Shown piece after piece: positions 19,402-28,293 of a DNA stretch of 64,000 bases (position 1 is the stretch's first letter; each line of letters opens with the position of its first letter). The position numbers were made by a program, and so were the translations under genes. This stretch comes from Cupriavidus respiraculi. Its GTDB lineage: Bacteria > Pseudomonadota > Gammaproteobacteria > Burkholderiales > Burkholderiaceae. The stretch is from the NCBI RefSeq assembly GCF_914271545.1, contig NZ_CAJZAH010000003.1:558001-622000 (forward strand), read 5' to 3'. The notes beneath the pieces were generated by a model. It searched no databases. It was not told the origin of the DNA and worked only from the letters and a program-made list of their open reading frames with translations.

Positions 19402-20640
19402 ATGAATCAGGGCAAGGAAGAAAACGTCGACGTCCTCGTCATCGGTGCCGGTCCGGCCGGCTCGGTGGCCGCGGGCCTCTTGCGCCAGCGCGGCATCGAC
19501 GTGCTGGTGCTGGAAAAGGAAGTCTTTCCGCGCTTCTCGATCGGCGAGAGCCTGCTGCCGCAGAGCATGGAATATATCGAGCAGGCCGGCATGCTGCGCG
19601 CCGTCGTCGAGGCGGGCTTCCAGTACAAGAATGGCGCGGCCTTCGTGCGCGGCGACCGCTACACCGATTTCGACTTCCGCGACAAGTTCTCGCCCGGCTG
19701 GGGCACGACCTATCAGGTGCAGCGCGCCCGCTTCGACGACGTGCTCGCGCGCGATGCCGTGAGGCAGGGCGCCGAGGTGCGCTTCCGCCATCAGGTCACA
19801 GCGCTGGACGTCGAAGGGCGGGGCCCGGTCGCCACCGTCGCCGACGCGGACGGCGCCAGCTATCAAGTGCGGGCTCGCATCGTGCTGGACGCATCGGGCT
19901 TCGCGCGCGTGCTGCCGCGCCTGCTGGACCTGGAGTCGCCGTCGAACTTCCCGGTGCGCGGCGCCATCTTCACTCACGTCGAGGACCGCATTCCCCCTGG
20001 CACCTTCGACCGCAACAAGATCCGCGTCAGCATCCACCCCGAGCATGTGGACGTGTGGTACTGGACCATTCCGTTCTCCGACGGGCGCTGCTCGCAGGGC
20101 GTGGTGGCCGAGCAGAGCTTCCTGTCGCGCTACGCCGGCACCGAAACCGAGCGCCTGCGGGCGCTGGTCGAGGAGGAACCCGCGCTGGCGAAGCTGCTCG
20201 CCAACGCCAACTGGGACACGCCGGCGCGGCAGATCGTCGGCTATTCGTCCAATGTGAAATCGCTGTGGGGCAAGGGCTATGCGCTGCTGGGCAATGCCGG
20301 CGAATTCCTCGATCCGGTGTTCTCGTCGGGCGTCACCATTGCCTTCAAGTCCGCCAGCCTCGCCGTGGACTGCATCGCGCGCGAATTCAACGGCGAGACA
20401 GTCGACTGGGAAACCGACTATGCCCGCACGCTCAAGGACGGTGTGGATTGTTTCCGTACCTATGTCGAGGCATGGTACGAGGGCCGCTTCCAGAGCGTGA
20501 TTTTTCATTCGAATGCGTCGCCCGAGATTCGCCGCATGATCTCGTCGATCCTGGCCGGCTACGCCTGGGACCGGCAGAACCCCTTCGTGGCCGAATCCAG
20601 GCGCCGCCTGCGCGTGCTGGAGCAGATCTGCGGCGCCTGA
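19402..20640 (+). CDS. FAD-dependent oxidoreductase (halogenase/geranylgeranyl reductase-like)
   Basis: The 412-residue flavoprotein starts with a Rossmann FAD-binding motif, VLVIGAGPAGSVAAGLLRQR, at residues 11-30. IGESLLPQSMEY and the later GYALLGNAGEFLDPVFSSGV contain the second FAD contact (GD/GN-type) shared with tryptophan-halogenase-like and GG-reductase enzymes. The halogenase WxWxIP motif is not evident, although WYWTIPFSDGR is reminiscent. AAGGA precedes the ATG at 9 nt. Such oxidoreductases occur in aryl-polyene and xanthomonadin clusters, where they probably modify the polyene head group. The exact reaction is not known. Confidence 0.82.
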   Translation: MNQGKEENVDVLVIGAGPAGSVAAGLLRQRGIDVLVLEKEVFPRFSIGESLLPQSMEYIEQAGMLRAVVEAGFQYKNGAAFVRGDRYTDFDFRDKFSPGWGTTYQVQRARFDDVLARDAVRQGAEVRFRHQVTALDVEGRGPVATVADADGASYQVRARIVLDASGFARVLPRLLDLESPSNFPVRGAIFTHVEDRIPPGTFDRNKIRVSIHPEHVDVWYWTIPFSDGRCSQGVVAEQSFLSRYAGTETERLRALVEEEPALAKLLANANWDTPARQIVGYSSNVKSLWGKGYALLGNAGEFLDPVFSSGVTIAFKSASLAVDCIAREFNGETVDWETDYARTLKDGVDCFRTYVEAWYEGRFQSVIFHSNASPEIRRMISSILAGYAWDRQNPFVAESRRRLRVLEQICGA

Positions 20641-20737
20641 GCGTCCATGCCGCGTGGTGCCGCGCGTCGGCGACGCTGGCCCATTTTTCCGTATTCCAGC
20701 CTGCGCATGCGCAGGCCCTCTTGCAGGGAGCACAACC

Positions 20738-21469
20738 ATGACGAATCCCACCGTGCTGGTCACGGGCTCGTCCCGCGGCATCGGCCGCGCCATCGCGCTG
20801 CGGCTGGCCCGGGACGGCCACGACATCGTCGTGCATTGCCGCGCCGCGCACGACGAAGCGCGCTCCGTCGCGGACATGGTGCGCGGCCTGGGCCGCAATG
20901 CGCGCGTGTTGAGCTTCGACGTAAGCCGCCGCGAGGAGGCCGCCGAGGCGCTCGCGCGCGATATCGAGGCGCACGGTGCCTACTACGGGGTGGTGTGCAA
21001 TGCCGGCATCGCGCGCGACGCCGCCTTTCCGGCGATGAGCGGCCAGCAGTGGGACGAGGTCATCCACACCAACCTCGACGCCTTCTACAACGTGCTGAAC
21101 CCGGTGGTGATGCCGATGGTGCAGCGGCGCGCGCCCGGCCGCATCGTGACGCTGTCGTCCGTGTCCGGGCTGGTGGGCAACCGCGGCCAGACCAACTACA
21201 GCGCCGCCAAGGCCGGAATCATCGGGGCCACCAAGGCGCTGGCCATCGAGCTGGCCAAACGCAATATCACCGTCAACTGCGTGGCGCCGGGACTGATCGA
21301 TACCGACATGGTCGACGACGCCGTGCGCGACGAGGCGCTGAAGATGATTCCCGCACGGCGCATGGGCACGCCCGACGAGGTCGCCGCCACCGTGGCGTTC
21401 CTGCTGTCGCCCGACGCCGGCTACATTACGCGGCAGGTCATTTCGGTCAATGGCGGGATGTTCGGCTGA
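20738..21469 (+). CDS. fabG: 3-oxoacyl-ACP reductase (FabG-like, aryl-polyene type)
   Basis: The 243-residue short-chain dehydrogenase has the cofactor motif TGSSRGIG (residues 9-16), NAG near 89, and the catalytic Ser/Tyr/Lys set in LSSVSGLVGN and YSAAKAG. It reduces 3-oxoacyl-ACP to 3-hydroxyacyl-ACP. The ending YITRQVISVNGGMFG and the TDMVDDAVRDEALKMIPARR segment are of the kind seen in the ketoreductases of aryl-polyene clusters rather than the primary FabG. ATG 20738 is chosen because CAGGGAG is well spaced. The housekeeping fabG cluster is not here. Confidence 0.88.
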   Translation: MTNPTVLVTGSSRGIGRAIALRLARDGHDIVVHCRAAHDEARSVADMVRGLGRNARVLSFDVSRREEAAEALARDIEAHGAYYGVVCNAGIARDAAFPAMSGQQWDEVIHTNLDAFYNVLNPVVMPMVQRRAPGRIVTLSSVSGLVGNRGQTNYSAAKAGIIGATKALAIELAKRNITVNCVAPGLIDTDMVDDAVRDEALKMIPARRMGTPDEVAATVAFLLSPDAGYITRQVISVNGGMFG

Positions 21470-21505
21470 GGCGAACGGCACCGTTCCAGTGCCGTCCATG
21501 CGCCC

Positions 21506-22291
21506 TCAGCGCGCCCGCAACACCGCCTCGATGCGCCCGGCGGCCGCGCGCAGCGGCGCCAGATAGCGCTCGCGCAGTTGCTCCGCATTGCGGCTGCCGA
21601 GCACCATGCTGAAGCCGATGCCGGCCACCACCTTGCCGGCCTGGTCGTGCAGCGGCACCGAGATGCCCGCAAAGCCGTCCACCAGTTCGCTGACCAGCGT
21701 GCAGTAGCCGTCCTCGCGCACCTGCTCCAGCGTGCGGGCTAGCGCCGCGCGCGTGCGTACCGTGAAGGGCGTCAGCGGCCGCAGTTCCGCGCGCGCGAGA
21801 TACGCCGCGCGCGCCTCGTCGTTCAGCCCGGCCAGCAGCACCCGCCCCAGCGAGTGGGCATAGGCGGGCATGCGCCGGCCGATCGCCATGTCGACGCGCA
21901 GCAGCTGGCTCGGTTCCTCGCGCGCGACCAGCACCACCGATTCGCCGTCGAGCATCCCGACCGAACAGGTCTCGCCGCAGTCCGCCGCGAGCGCCTTCAG
22001 GTGCGGCATGGCCAGCCGCGGCAGGCTCATCGAGGCGAAATACGCGTAGCCCAGGTCCATTACCCGCGGCGTCAGCGCGAACTGGCGGCCGTTCTGGGAC
22101 AGATAGCCGTTGTGCTCCAGCGTCAGCAGCAGGCGGCGCGCGGCCGCCCGGGTTACCTCCAGGCGCTCGGCCACTTCCTGCATGGTCAGCGTTTCGGTGC
22201 CCTGTGCGAACAGGCGCAGCAGGGCCAGGCCCTTGGTCAGGGAATCGAGCAGTTCTTCCTTCTTTTGTGGCTGGGCGTCCGCTTCCGGCAT
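21506..22291 (-). CDS. IclR family transcriptional regulator
   Basis: The 261-residue regulator has an N-terminal winged helix-turn-helix (LTMQEVAERLEVTRAAARRL, about residues 35-54) and a C-terminal IclR effector domain with MPAYAHSLGRVLLAG and GISVPLHDQAGKVVAGIGFS. It is divergent from the CoA-transferase gene across 181 bp that contain a promoter and the palindrome CGAACA-CT-TGTTCG. It very likely controls the CoA-transferase/Bug operon in response to an aromatic or carboxylic acid, and possibly itself. The effector is unknown. Confidence 0.92.
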   Translation of the reverse strand: MPEADAQPQKKEELLDSLTKGLALLRLFAQGTETLTMQEVAERLEVTRAAARRLLLTLEHNGYLSQNGRQFALTPRVMDLGYAYFASMSLPRLAMPHLKALAADCGETCSVGMLDGESVVLVAREEPSQLLRVDMAIGRRMPAYAHSLGRVLLAGLNDEARAAYLARAELRPLTPFTVRTRAALARTLEQVREDGYCTLVSELVDGFAGISVPLHDQAGKVVAGIGFSMVLGSRNAEQLRERYLAPLRAAAGRIEAVLRAR

Positions 22292-22344
22292 CTCAGTCGG
22301 CGTCTTTCTAAAGATTTGGCAGGGTTTCTACGGCCACATCCGTC

Positions 22345-22374
22345 TTGCGTGGTAGGGCCGGTCGTCCGTATGAT
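22345..22374 (+). promoter_or_regulatory. Sigma-70 promoter of the CoA-transferase operon
   Basis: TTGCGT (22345-22350) and TATGAT (22369-22374) are separated by 18 bp, giving initiation near 22381 and a leader of about 90 nt. Confidence 0.45.
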
Positions 22375-22384
22375 AGGCGTTTTG

Positions 22385-22398
22385 CGAACACTTGTTCG
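22385..22398. promoter_or_regulatory. Probable IclR-type operator CGAACA-CT-TGTTCG
   Basis: This perfect palindrome lies just downstream of the predicted -10 box, between the divergent IclR and CoA-transferase genes. IclR-family operators often contain GTTCG/CGAAC half-sites, so this regulator is the obvious candidate. Confidence 0.5.
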
Positions 22399-22472
22399 GG
22401 AATTGCGGTTCGAGATCGGGCCCGCCCGCAAGGCCGCGACACAGAACAGAACAAGACGAGACGGAGACAGCG

Positions 22473-24107
22473 ATGAAAGTCATCACCGCGCAGCAGGCCG
22501 CCGGCCTGGTACAGGACCGCTGGACCGTGGCCAGCGCGGGCTTTGTCGGCGCCGGCCACGCCGAGGCGGTGACCGAGGCGCTGGAGCAGCGCTTCCTGCA
22601 GACCGGACTGCCCCGTGACCTGACGCTGGTGTACTCGGCGGGACAGGGGGACCGCGGCGCGCGCGGGGTCAACCATTTCGGCAATGCCGGCATGACGGGC
22701 GTCATCGTCGGGGGCCACTGGCGCTCGGCCACGCGGCTGGCCACGCTGGCCATGGCCGAGCAATGCGAGGGCTACAACCTGCCGCAGGGCGTGCTGACCC
22801 ACCTGTATCGCGCGATCGCGGGCGGCAAGCCCGGCGTGCTGACCAAGATCGGCCTGCATACCTTCGTCGATCCGCGCACCGCGCAGGACGGCCGCTATCA
22901 CGGCGGCGCGGTCAACGAGCGCGCCCGCGCGGCGCAGCGCGAGGGGCGTGCGAACTGGGTCGAGGCGGTGGACTTCCGCGGCGAGGAATTTCTGTTCTAT
23001 CCGAGCTTTCCGATCCACTGCGCGCTGATCCGCTGCACCGCGGCCGATACGCGCGGCAACCTGAGCACGCACCGCGAGGCGTTCCATCACGAGCTGCTGG
23101 CGATGGCCCAGGCCGCGCACAACTCCGGCGGCATCGTGATCGCGCAGGTCGAGCAGGTGGTCGATCACCACGAGAACCTGCAGGCCATCCACGTGCCCGG
23201 CATCCTGGTCGACTATGTGGTCGTCAGCGAAGACCCCGCACACCACCAGATGACCTTCGCGGAGACCTTCAATGCCGCCTACGTGACGCCGTGGCAGGGC
23301 GAGGCCGCGAGCGCACGCGAGGAAGCGGCGCACGCGCCGGCGCCGGCGGCAGTGCTCGACGCGCGCACGATCGTGCAGCGCCGCGCGGTGATGGAGCTGG
23401 CCGCGCGTGGGCCGCGCGTGGTGAACCTCGGGGTCGGCATGCCCGCCGCGGTCGGCATGCTGGCGCACGAGGCGGGACTCGGCGGCTTTACGCTGACCGT
23501 GGAGGCCGGCCCGATCGGCGGCACACCGGCCGACGGGCTGAGCTTCGGCGCCTCGGCCTATCCGGAGGCGGTGGTGGACCAGCCGGCGCAGTTCGATTTC
23601 TACGAAGGCGGCGGCATCGACCTGGCCATCCTCGGCCTGGCCGAGCTGGACGGCCACGGCAACGTCAACGTCAGCAAGTTCGGCGCCGGCGAGGCCGCGC
23701 TGATCGCCGGCGTGGGTGGCTTCATCAATATCACGCAGAGCGCCAAGGCGGTGGTCTTCATGGGCACGCTCACCGCGGGCGGGCTGGAGGTGCGCGCCGA
23801 GGACGGGCAGCTGCGCATCGTGCGCGAAGGCGCGGTCAAGAAGATCGTGTCCGAGGTCTCGCACCTGAGCTTCAACGGCCCCTACGTGGCATCGCTGGGC
23901 GTGCCCGTCGTCTATATCACCGAGCGGGCGGTGTTCGAGATGCGTCCCGACGCGAGCGGCGAGGCGCGGCTGACGCTGATCGAGATCGCCCCCGGCGTCG
24001 ACCTGCAGCGGGACGTGCTGGACCAGTGCGCGACGCCCGTCGCGGTGGCGGCGGACCTGCGCACCATGGACGAGCGGCTGTTCCGCCCCGGCACCATGCG
24101 CCTTTGA
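22473..24107 (+). CDS. Acyl-CoA:acetate/3-ketoacid CoA-transferase, fused alpha-beta (family I)
   Basis: The 544-residue protein is a single-chain family I CoA-transferase like YdiF. The alpha-like half begins MKVITAQQAAGLVQD. The beta-like half contains the E-x-G motif VEAGPIGG, whose Glu at about residue 344 would form the glutamyl-CoA intermediate, and GGGIDLAILGLAELDGHGNV. GGAGAC precedes the ATG at 22473. It is the first gene after the IclR-controlled promoter, followed by a Bug solute-binding protein, which suggests activation of an imported carboxylate. The donor and acceptor acids are not known. Confidence 0.9.
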   Translation: MKVITAQQAAGLVQDRWTVASAGFVGAGHAEAVTEALEQRFLQTGLPRDLTLVYSAGQGDRGARGVNHFGNAGMTGVIVGGHWRSATRLATLAMAEQCEGYNLPQGVLTHLYRAIAGGKPGVLTKIGLHTFVDPRTAQDGRYHGGAVNERARAAQREGRANWVEAVDFRGEEFLFYPSFPIHCALIRCTAADTRGNLSTHREAFHHELLAMAQAAHNSGGIVIAQVEQVVDHHENLQAIHVPGILVDYVVVSEDPAHHQMTFAETFNAAYVTPWQGEAASAREEAAHAPAPAAVLDARTIVQRRAVMELAARGPRVVNLGVGMPAAVGMLAHEAGLGGFTLTVEAGPIGGTPADGLSFGASAYPEAVVDQPAQFDFYEGGGIDLAILGLAELDGHGNVNVSKFGAGEAALIAGVGGFINITQSAKAVVFMGTLTAGGLEVRAEDGQLRIVREGAVKKIVSEVSHLSFNGPYVASLGVPVVYITERAVFEMRPDASGEARLTLIEIAPGVDLQRDVLDQCATPVAVAADLRTMDERLFRPGTMRL

Positions 24108-24299
24108 TCTTCCGTTTCACGCGCGGGCACGCCCTTTGGCGGGCGCCCGCCGCTTCCATCCGATAAGCGATAAAGGGCCGGCCACGACCGCCCATGGAGG
24201 AGACCAACGAAGCCATGTCCTGACTGACCAGATGTTCCTGAATTGCGACGCGCGCGGTCCGCCGGCGCGTCATTGTCGGATGACGTTTCCTTGTCGTAT

Positions 24300-25328
24300 A
24301 TGCACAGCCATCACCACACCCAACGCAACACCGGTCGTAGTACCCCCGCCCCGCGCCGCCGCCTGGCCGTCGCGCTGATCCTGGCTGCCGCGCTGCCGTT
24401 CGGCGCCGGCCACGCCATGGCGGACACCTATCCCTCCAAGCCGATCCGGCTGGTGGTGCCTTTCCCGCCGGGCGGCCCGACCGACACGGCGGCCCGCATC
24501 ATCGGCCAGAAGATGAGCGAGGCGCTCAAGCAGCCGGTGGTGGTCGACAACCGGCCGGGCGCCTCGGGCACGATCGGCGCCGACACGGTGGCCAAGAGCG
24601 CCCCGGACGGCTACACGCTGATGGTGCTGGCCACGCCCACGCTGATCGCCCCGCATCTGATCGCCCGCAAGAGCTATGACCTGTTCAAGGACTTCACGCC
24701 CATCGGCGCGGCCTACGACTTGCCTATCGTCATGGTGGTCAACCCGCAGGCGCTGCCGGACGTCAATGACCTGCAGCAGTACATCGCCAAGGCGAAGGCC
24801 AAGCCGGGCGCGATGAACTACACCAGCGCGGGCAATGGCAGCTTCGGCCACCTGTCCACGGAACTGCTGAAGAACCTCGGCGGCTTCGACGTGCAGCACG
24901 TGCCGTACAAGGGCAGCGCGCCCGCCATCTCGGACTTGCTGGCCGGCCAGGTGCCGATGATGTTCTCGGACATGATCGCCGCGCTGTCGCATATCAAGGC
25001 GGGCAAGCTCAAGCCGGTGGCGGTGGGCTCGGCCAAGCGCGTGAGCTTCACGCCGGAGGTCAAGACCGTGGCCGAGCAGGGTTTTCCCGGCTTCGAGGCC
25101 ACCGCCTGGGGCGGCCTGCTGGCGCCCGCCGGCACGCCCAAGGACGTAGTCGTCAGGCTGTCGGCAGAGCTGAAGAACGCGCTGGCCGATCCCGTGGTCC
25201 AGGAAAAGATGCTGGGCGCGGGCACCGTCGCCGCCTATATGCCGCCGGAGCAGTTGGCCGCGCGCATGCGGGCCGATGACAAGAAGTGGGGCAAGGTCAT
25301 CAAGGACAACGGCATCAAGGGCGACTGA
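24300..25328 (+). CDS. Bug-family tripartite tricarboxylate transporter solute-binding protein
   Basis: The 342-residue periplasmic protein is of the Bug (TctC) type abundant in Bordetella and Cupriavidus. It has a signal peptide (LAVALILAAALPFGAGHAMA) and the family blocks YPSKPIRLVVPFPPGGPTD, VDNRPGASGTIGAD, APDGYTLM and VPYKGSAPAISDLLAGQV. No TctA/TctB membrane subunits are adjacent, as is usual for orphan Bug proteins. The start is uncertain: ATG 24300 has no ribosome binding site, and a good GGAGGAG lies 100 bp upstream before a frame that stops at once (ATG TCC TGA at 24215). The ligand is unknown; the gene is probably co-regulated with the CoA-transferase. Confidence 0.88.
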   Translation: MHSHHHTQRNTGRSTPAPRRRLAVALILAAALPFGAGHAMADTYPSKPIRLVVPFPPGGPTDTAARIIGQKMSEALKQPVVVDNRPGASGTIGADTVAKSAPDGYTLMVLATPTLIAPHLIARKSYDLFKDFTPIGAAYDLPIVMVVNPQALPDVNDLQQYIAKAKAKPGAMNYTSAGNGSFGHLSTELLKNLGGFDVQHVPYKGSAPAISDLLAGQVPMMFSDMIAALSHIKAGKLKPVAVGSAKRVSFTPEVKTVAEQGFPGFEATAWGGLLAPAGTPKDVVVRLSAELKNALADPVVQEKMLGAGTVAAYMPPEQLAARMRADDKKWGKVIKDNGIKGD

Positions 25329-25382
25329 TACGCCCGCCGCCCGTACGGGCTGCCGGATTTTTTCGTTTCGCGGGGTGGTGCG

Positions 25383-25411
25383 AGGGCCGGGACCGAAGGG
25401 TTCCGGCCCTT
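25383..25411 (+). terminator. Hairpin after the Bug gene
   Basis: AGGGCCGGGACC and GGTTCCGGCCCT pair over 12 bp with one G-T wobble. The following tract (tgcgcctttcc) is only weakly T-rich, so this is a probable rather than certain intrinsic terminator. Confidence 0.5.
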
Positions 25412-25757
25412 GCGCCTTTCCGGGCGGCATTGCCGTGCGGGCATGCCGCCGCAACCTTCGCTACCATACGGGTCGGCCCTGCACTATCTATCGATAGCGC
25501 AGTGTTGTAGAATCTAAGTCTTTGATTCTCAAGAGCTATTGATCGGCTCCCGAGACGACGCAGGAAGTGGCCATGGTTGTGCCGCGACACGCGCTCGACG
25601 ATCGGCCGGTCACCGGGGCGGGGCAGGGCGGAAACGCCCGTAAACAGTGCCTCTCCGGGCTACACCAGCCGCGCTCGATCCCGTCGTTTCATTCGCTGCC
25701 CCCGTTTCAGACGCGTGTCCGCTGGCGCCGGGTTCGCTCCCGCCACACACCGAAAAC
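25412..25757 (+). other. Long leader region of rhlE
   Basis: No gene is seen. It contains the 10-bp palindrome CTATCGATAG (25488-25497) next to TAGAAT (25508-25513), a possible -10 box. Initiation there would give a leader of about 240 nt before rhlE, reminiscent of the long 5' leaders of cold-inducible helicase mRNAs. Confidence 0.4.
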
Positions 25758-27311
25758 ATGACCACGACTACCGCACCCGCACAGACCGACCCCCAGATCA
25801 CGTTCGACAGCTTCGGCCTGGATGCCCGCATCCAGCGCGCGCTGGCCGAGCAGGGCTACACCAAGCCCACGCCGATCCAGGCGCAGGCCATTCCCGTGGT
25901 GCTGCTGGGCAAGGACGTGATGGGCGCCGCCCAGACGGGCACCGGCAAGACCGCGGGCTTCGCCCTGCCGATCATCCAGCGGCTGCTGCCGATGTCCAAT
26001 GCCAGCGCCTCGCCCGCGCGGCATCCGGTGCGCGCGCTGATGCTGACGCCGACCCGCGAACTGGCCGATCAGGTCTACGACAACGTGGCCCGCTACGCGC
26101 GCCATACCGACCTGCGCAGCACGGTGGTGTTCGGCGGTGTCGACATGAACCCGCAGACGGAAGCCCTGCGCCGCGGCGTGGAAATCCTGGTGGCCACGCC
26201 GGGCCGCCTGCTGGATCACGTGCAGCAGAAGTCGGTCAACCTGTCGCAGGTCCAGATGCTGGTGCTGGACGAAGCCGACCGCATGCTGGACATGGGCTTC
26301 CTGCCCGACCTGCAGCGCATCATCAACCTGCTCCCCGCGCAGCGCCAGACGCTGCTGTTCTCGGCGACCTTCTCGGCGGAAATCAAGCGGCTGGCGGCGA
26401 GCTATCTGCGCCAGCCGGTCACCATCGAAGTCGCGCGCAGCAACTCGGCCAACGAAAACGTGCGCCAGGTGGTGTACCAGGTGCAGGACGGCCAGAAGCA
26501 GGAGGCCGTGGTCCATCTGCTCAAGGCCCGCGCGGCGCAGGGCCTGTCGCGCCAGTGCATCGTCTTCGTCAACAGCAAGATCGGCTGCTCGCGCCTGGCG
26601 CGCCACCTGGAGCGCGAGGGCATCAACGCCGCCGCGATCCACGGCGACAAGACGCAGACCGAGCGGATGCAGACGCTCGAAGGCTTCAAGCAGGGCACCA
26701 TCGACGCGCTGGTGGCCACCGACGTGGCGGCGCGCGGCCTGGATATCGCGGACATGCCCTGCGTGATCAACTTCGACCTGCCGTTCAGCGCCGAGGACTA
26801 TGTGCACCGCATCGGCCGTACTGGCCGCGCCGGCGCCACCGGCGACGCGCTGTCGGTGTTCGTGCCGAGCGAGGAACGGCTGCTGGCCGATATCGAGAAG
26901 CTGCTCAAGCGCGCCATTCCGCGCGCGACGATCGAAGGCTTCGACCCCTCGCGCTACGAGGGCCGCACGGGCGGCCGGGAAGGCCGTGACGACGACCGCC
27001 GCCGTCCGCGTGCCGATGGCCGGGGCGATTCGCGCGAAGGGCGTTCCGATGCGCGCCGTACGCGTGGCGAGGGCGATGAGCGTCCGCGCAAGTCCGAATA
27101 CACGCCGGCGCGCGGTGGCGCGTTCCGCCCCTCCGACGATCCGTTCTTCTCGCGTCCCTACGAGCCGGGCAACGGTTCGGCCGGCACGGGCGCCGGCGCG
27201 CAGGCCGAGCAGAACGGCGCCGATGCCAATGCCGTGGGCTTCGGCCGCGCGCGGCCCGTATCCAAGCGCCCGCTGGCGGCGCTGCTCGGCGGCGGCGCCC
27301 GCAAGAGCTGA
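25758..27311 (+). CDS. rhlE: DEAD-box ATP-dependent RNA helicase RhlE
   Basis: The 517-residue helicase unwinds RNA, probably in ribosome maturation or mRNA turnover. It has the Q motif (FDSFGLDARIQRALAEQGYTKPTPIQ, quoted partly as GYTKPTPIQ), motif I AQTGTGKT, motif Ia PTRELADQ, motif II DEAD, motif III SAT, motif V ATDVAARGLD and motif VI HRIGRTGRAG. After about residue 400 comes an Arg/Asp-rich basic tail and the conserved terminal block RPVSKRPLAALLGG. ATG 25758 gives a normal N-terminus. A second DEAD-box helicase lies at 43706 in this window. Confidence 0.92.
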   Translation: MTTTTAPAQTDPQITFDSFGLDARIQRALAEQGYTKPTPIQAQAIPVVLLGKDVMGAAQTGTGKTAGFALPIIQRLLPMSNASASPARHPVRALMLTPTRELADQVYDNVARYARHTDLRSTVVFGGVDMNPQTEALRRGVEILVATPGRLLDHVQQKSVNLSQVQMLVLDEADRMLDMGFLPDLQRIINLLPAQRQTLLFSATFSAEIKRLAASYLRQPVTIEVARSNSANENVRQVVYQVQDGQKQEAVVHLLKARAAQGLSRQCIVFVNSKIGCSRLARHLEREGINAAAIHGDKTQTERMQTLEGFKQGTIDALVATDVAARGLDIADMPCVINFDLPFSAEDYVHRIGRTGRAGATGDALSVFVPSEERLLADIEKLLKRAIPRATIEGFDPSRYEGRTGGREGRDDDRRRPRADGRGDSREGRSDARRTRGEGDERPRKSEYTPARGGAFRPSDDPFFSRPYEPGNGSAGTGAGAQAEQNGADANAVGFGRARPVSKRPLAALLGGGARKS

Positions 27312-27350
27312 ACCCGCGGCTGGGCCGGCGGGCCGCCTGGTCCGCGACGC

Positions 27351-28280
27351 CTACCGCGCGACCCGCCGGGCCGCCGGCACCGCCAGCCATTGTGTGGCCG
27401 CCTCGGCGAGCCACGCGTCCACATCGCCCGCCGCGCTGGCCACGCCCAGATGCCGGCCCGCGGCGCGCAACGCCTCCAGCGGCGCCATGGCATCGATGGA
27501 TTCCGCGCCGCTCTGCTTGCTCAGTTTCTCCCCCAGCGCATTGACCACGACCGGCACGTGCAGATAGGCCGGCGTCGGCCATCCCAGCAGATGCTGCAGA
27601 TGGATCTGCCGCGGCGTGGAGTCCAGCAGATCGGCCCCCCGTACGATATGGGTGATGCCCTGCAGGCCATCGTCCACGACCACCGCGAGTTGATAGGCCC
27701 ACAGGCCGTCGGCGCGCCGCAGCACGAAATCCCCCAGTTCGGTTTCCAGGTCCTGGCATTGGCGGCCCTGCCAGCGGTCGTCGAAGCAGAGCGTCGCCGC
27801 GTCGCCCGTCGGCACCCGCACGCGCCATGCGCGCGGCGGCTTGCCGTGCAGCCCGTTGCGGCAGGTGCCCGGATAGGCCAGGGTCTGGTGGCGCTCGCGC
27901 GCGTGCACCAGCGAGTCGGCAATTTCCTTGCGCGAGCAGCCGCAGGGATAGAGGTGTCCCGTCTCTTCGAGCTGGCGCAGCGCGGCCGCGTAGTGCGCCT
28001 CGCGCTGGCTCTGCCAGACCGGCGGTTCGTCGGGATGCATGCCGAGCCGGGCCAGGGTTTGCAGGATCTGGCCGTCGGCGCCGCGCACGCAGCGGGGATG
28101 GTCGATATCCTCGATACGGACCAGCCATTTGCCGCCGTGGGCGCGCGCATCGAGCCAGCTGGCGAGCGCGGTGACCAGCGAGCCCATGTGCAGCGGACCC
28201 GTGGGGGAGGGGGCGAAACGACCGCGGTACAGGGCGGCAGGGACGGCCGGCGCGGCGGAGTCTGACGGGTGCGACGACAT
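27351..28280 (-). CDS. gluQRS: Glutamyl-Q tRNA(Asp) synthetase
   Basis: The 309-residue enzyme attaches glutamate to the queuosine base of tRNA-Asp. It is a GluRS paralogue lacking the anticodon-binding domain. The HIGH-type motif is PTGPLHMGS (about residues 26-34), the KMSKS-type motif is KLSKQ near the end, and a zinc site is formed by YPCGC and the later YPGTC. The length matches the family (about 300). It is convergent with rhlE (39 bp between stops) and lies 13 bp downstream of the LysR gene on the same strand, so the two may be co-transcribed. Confidence 0.93.
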   Translation of the reverse strand: MSSHPSDSAAPAVPAALYRGRFAPSPTGPLHMGSLVTALASWLDARAHGGKWLVRIEDIDHPRCVRGADGQILQTLARLGMHPDEPPVWQSQREAHYAAALRQLEETGHLYPCGCSRKEIADSLVHARERHQTLAYPGTCRNGLHGKPPRAWRVRVPTGDAATLCFDDRWQGRQCQDLETELGDFVLRRADGLWAYQLAVVVDDGLQGITHIVRGADLLDSTPRQIHLQHLLGWPTPAYLHVPVVVNALGEKLSKQSGAESIDAMAPLEALRAAGRHLGVASAAGDVDAWLAEAATQWLAVPAARRVAR

Positions 28281-28293
28281 GCGGCCCGCCTCG

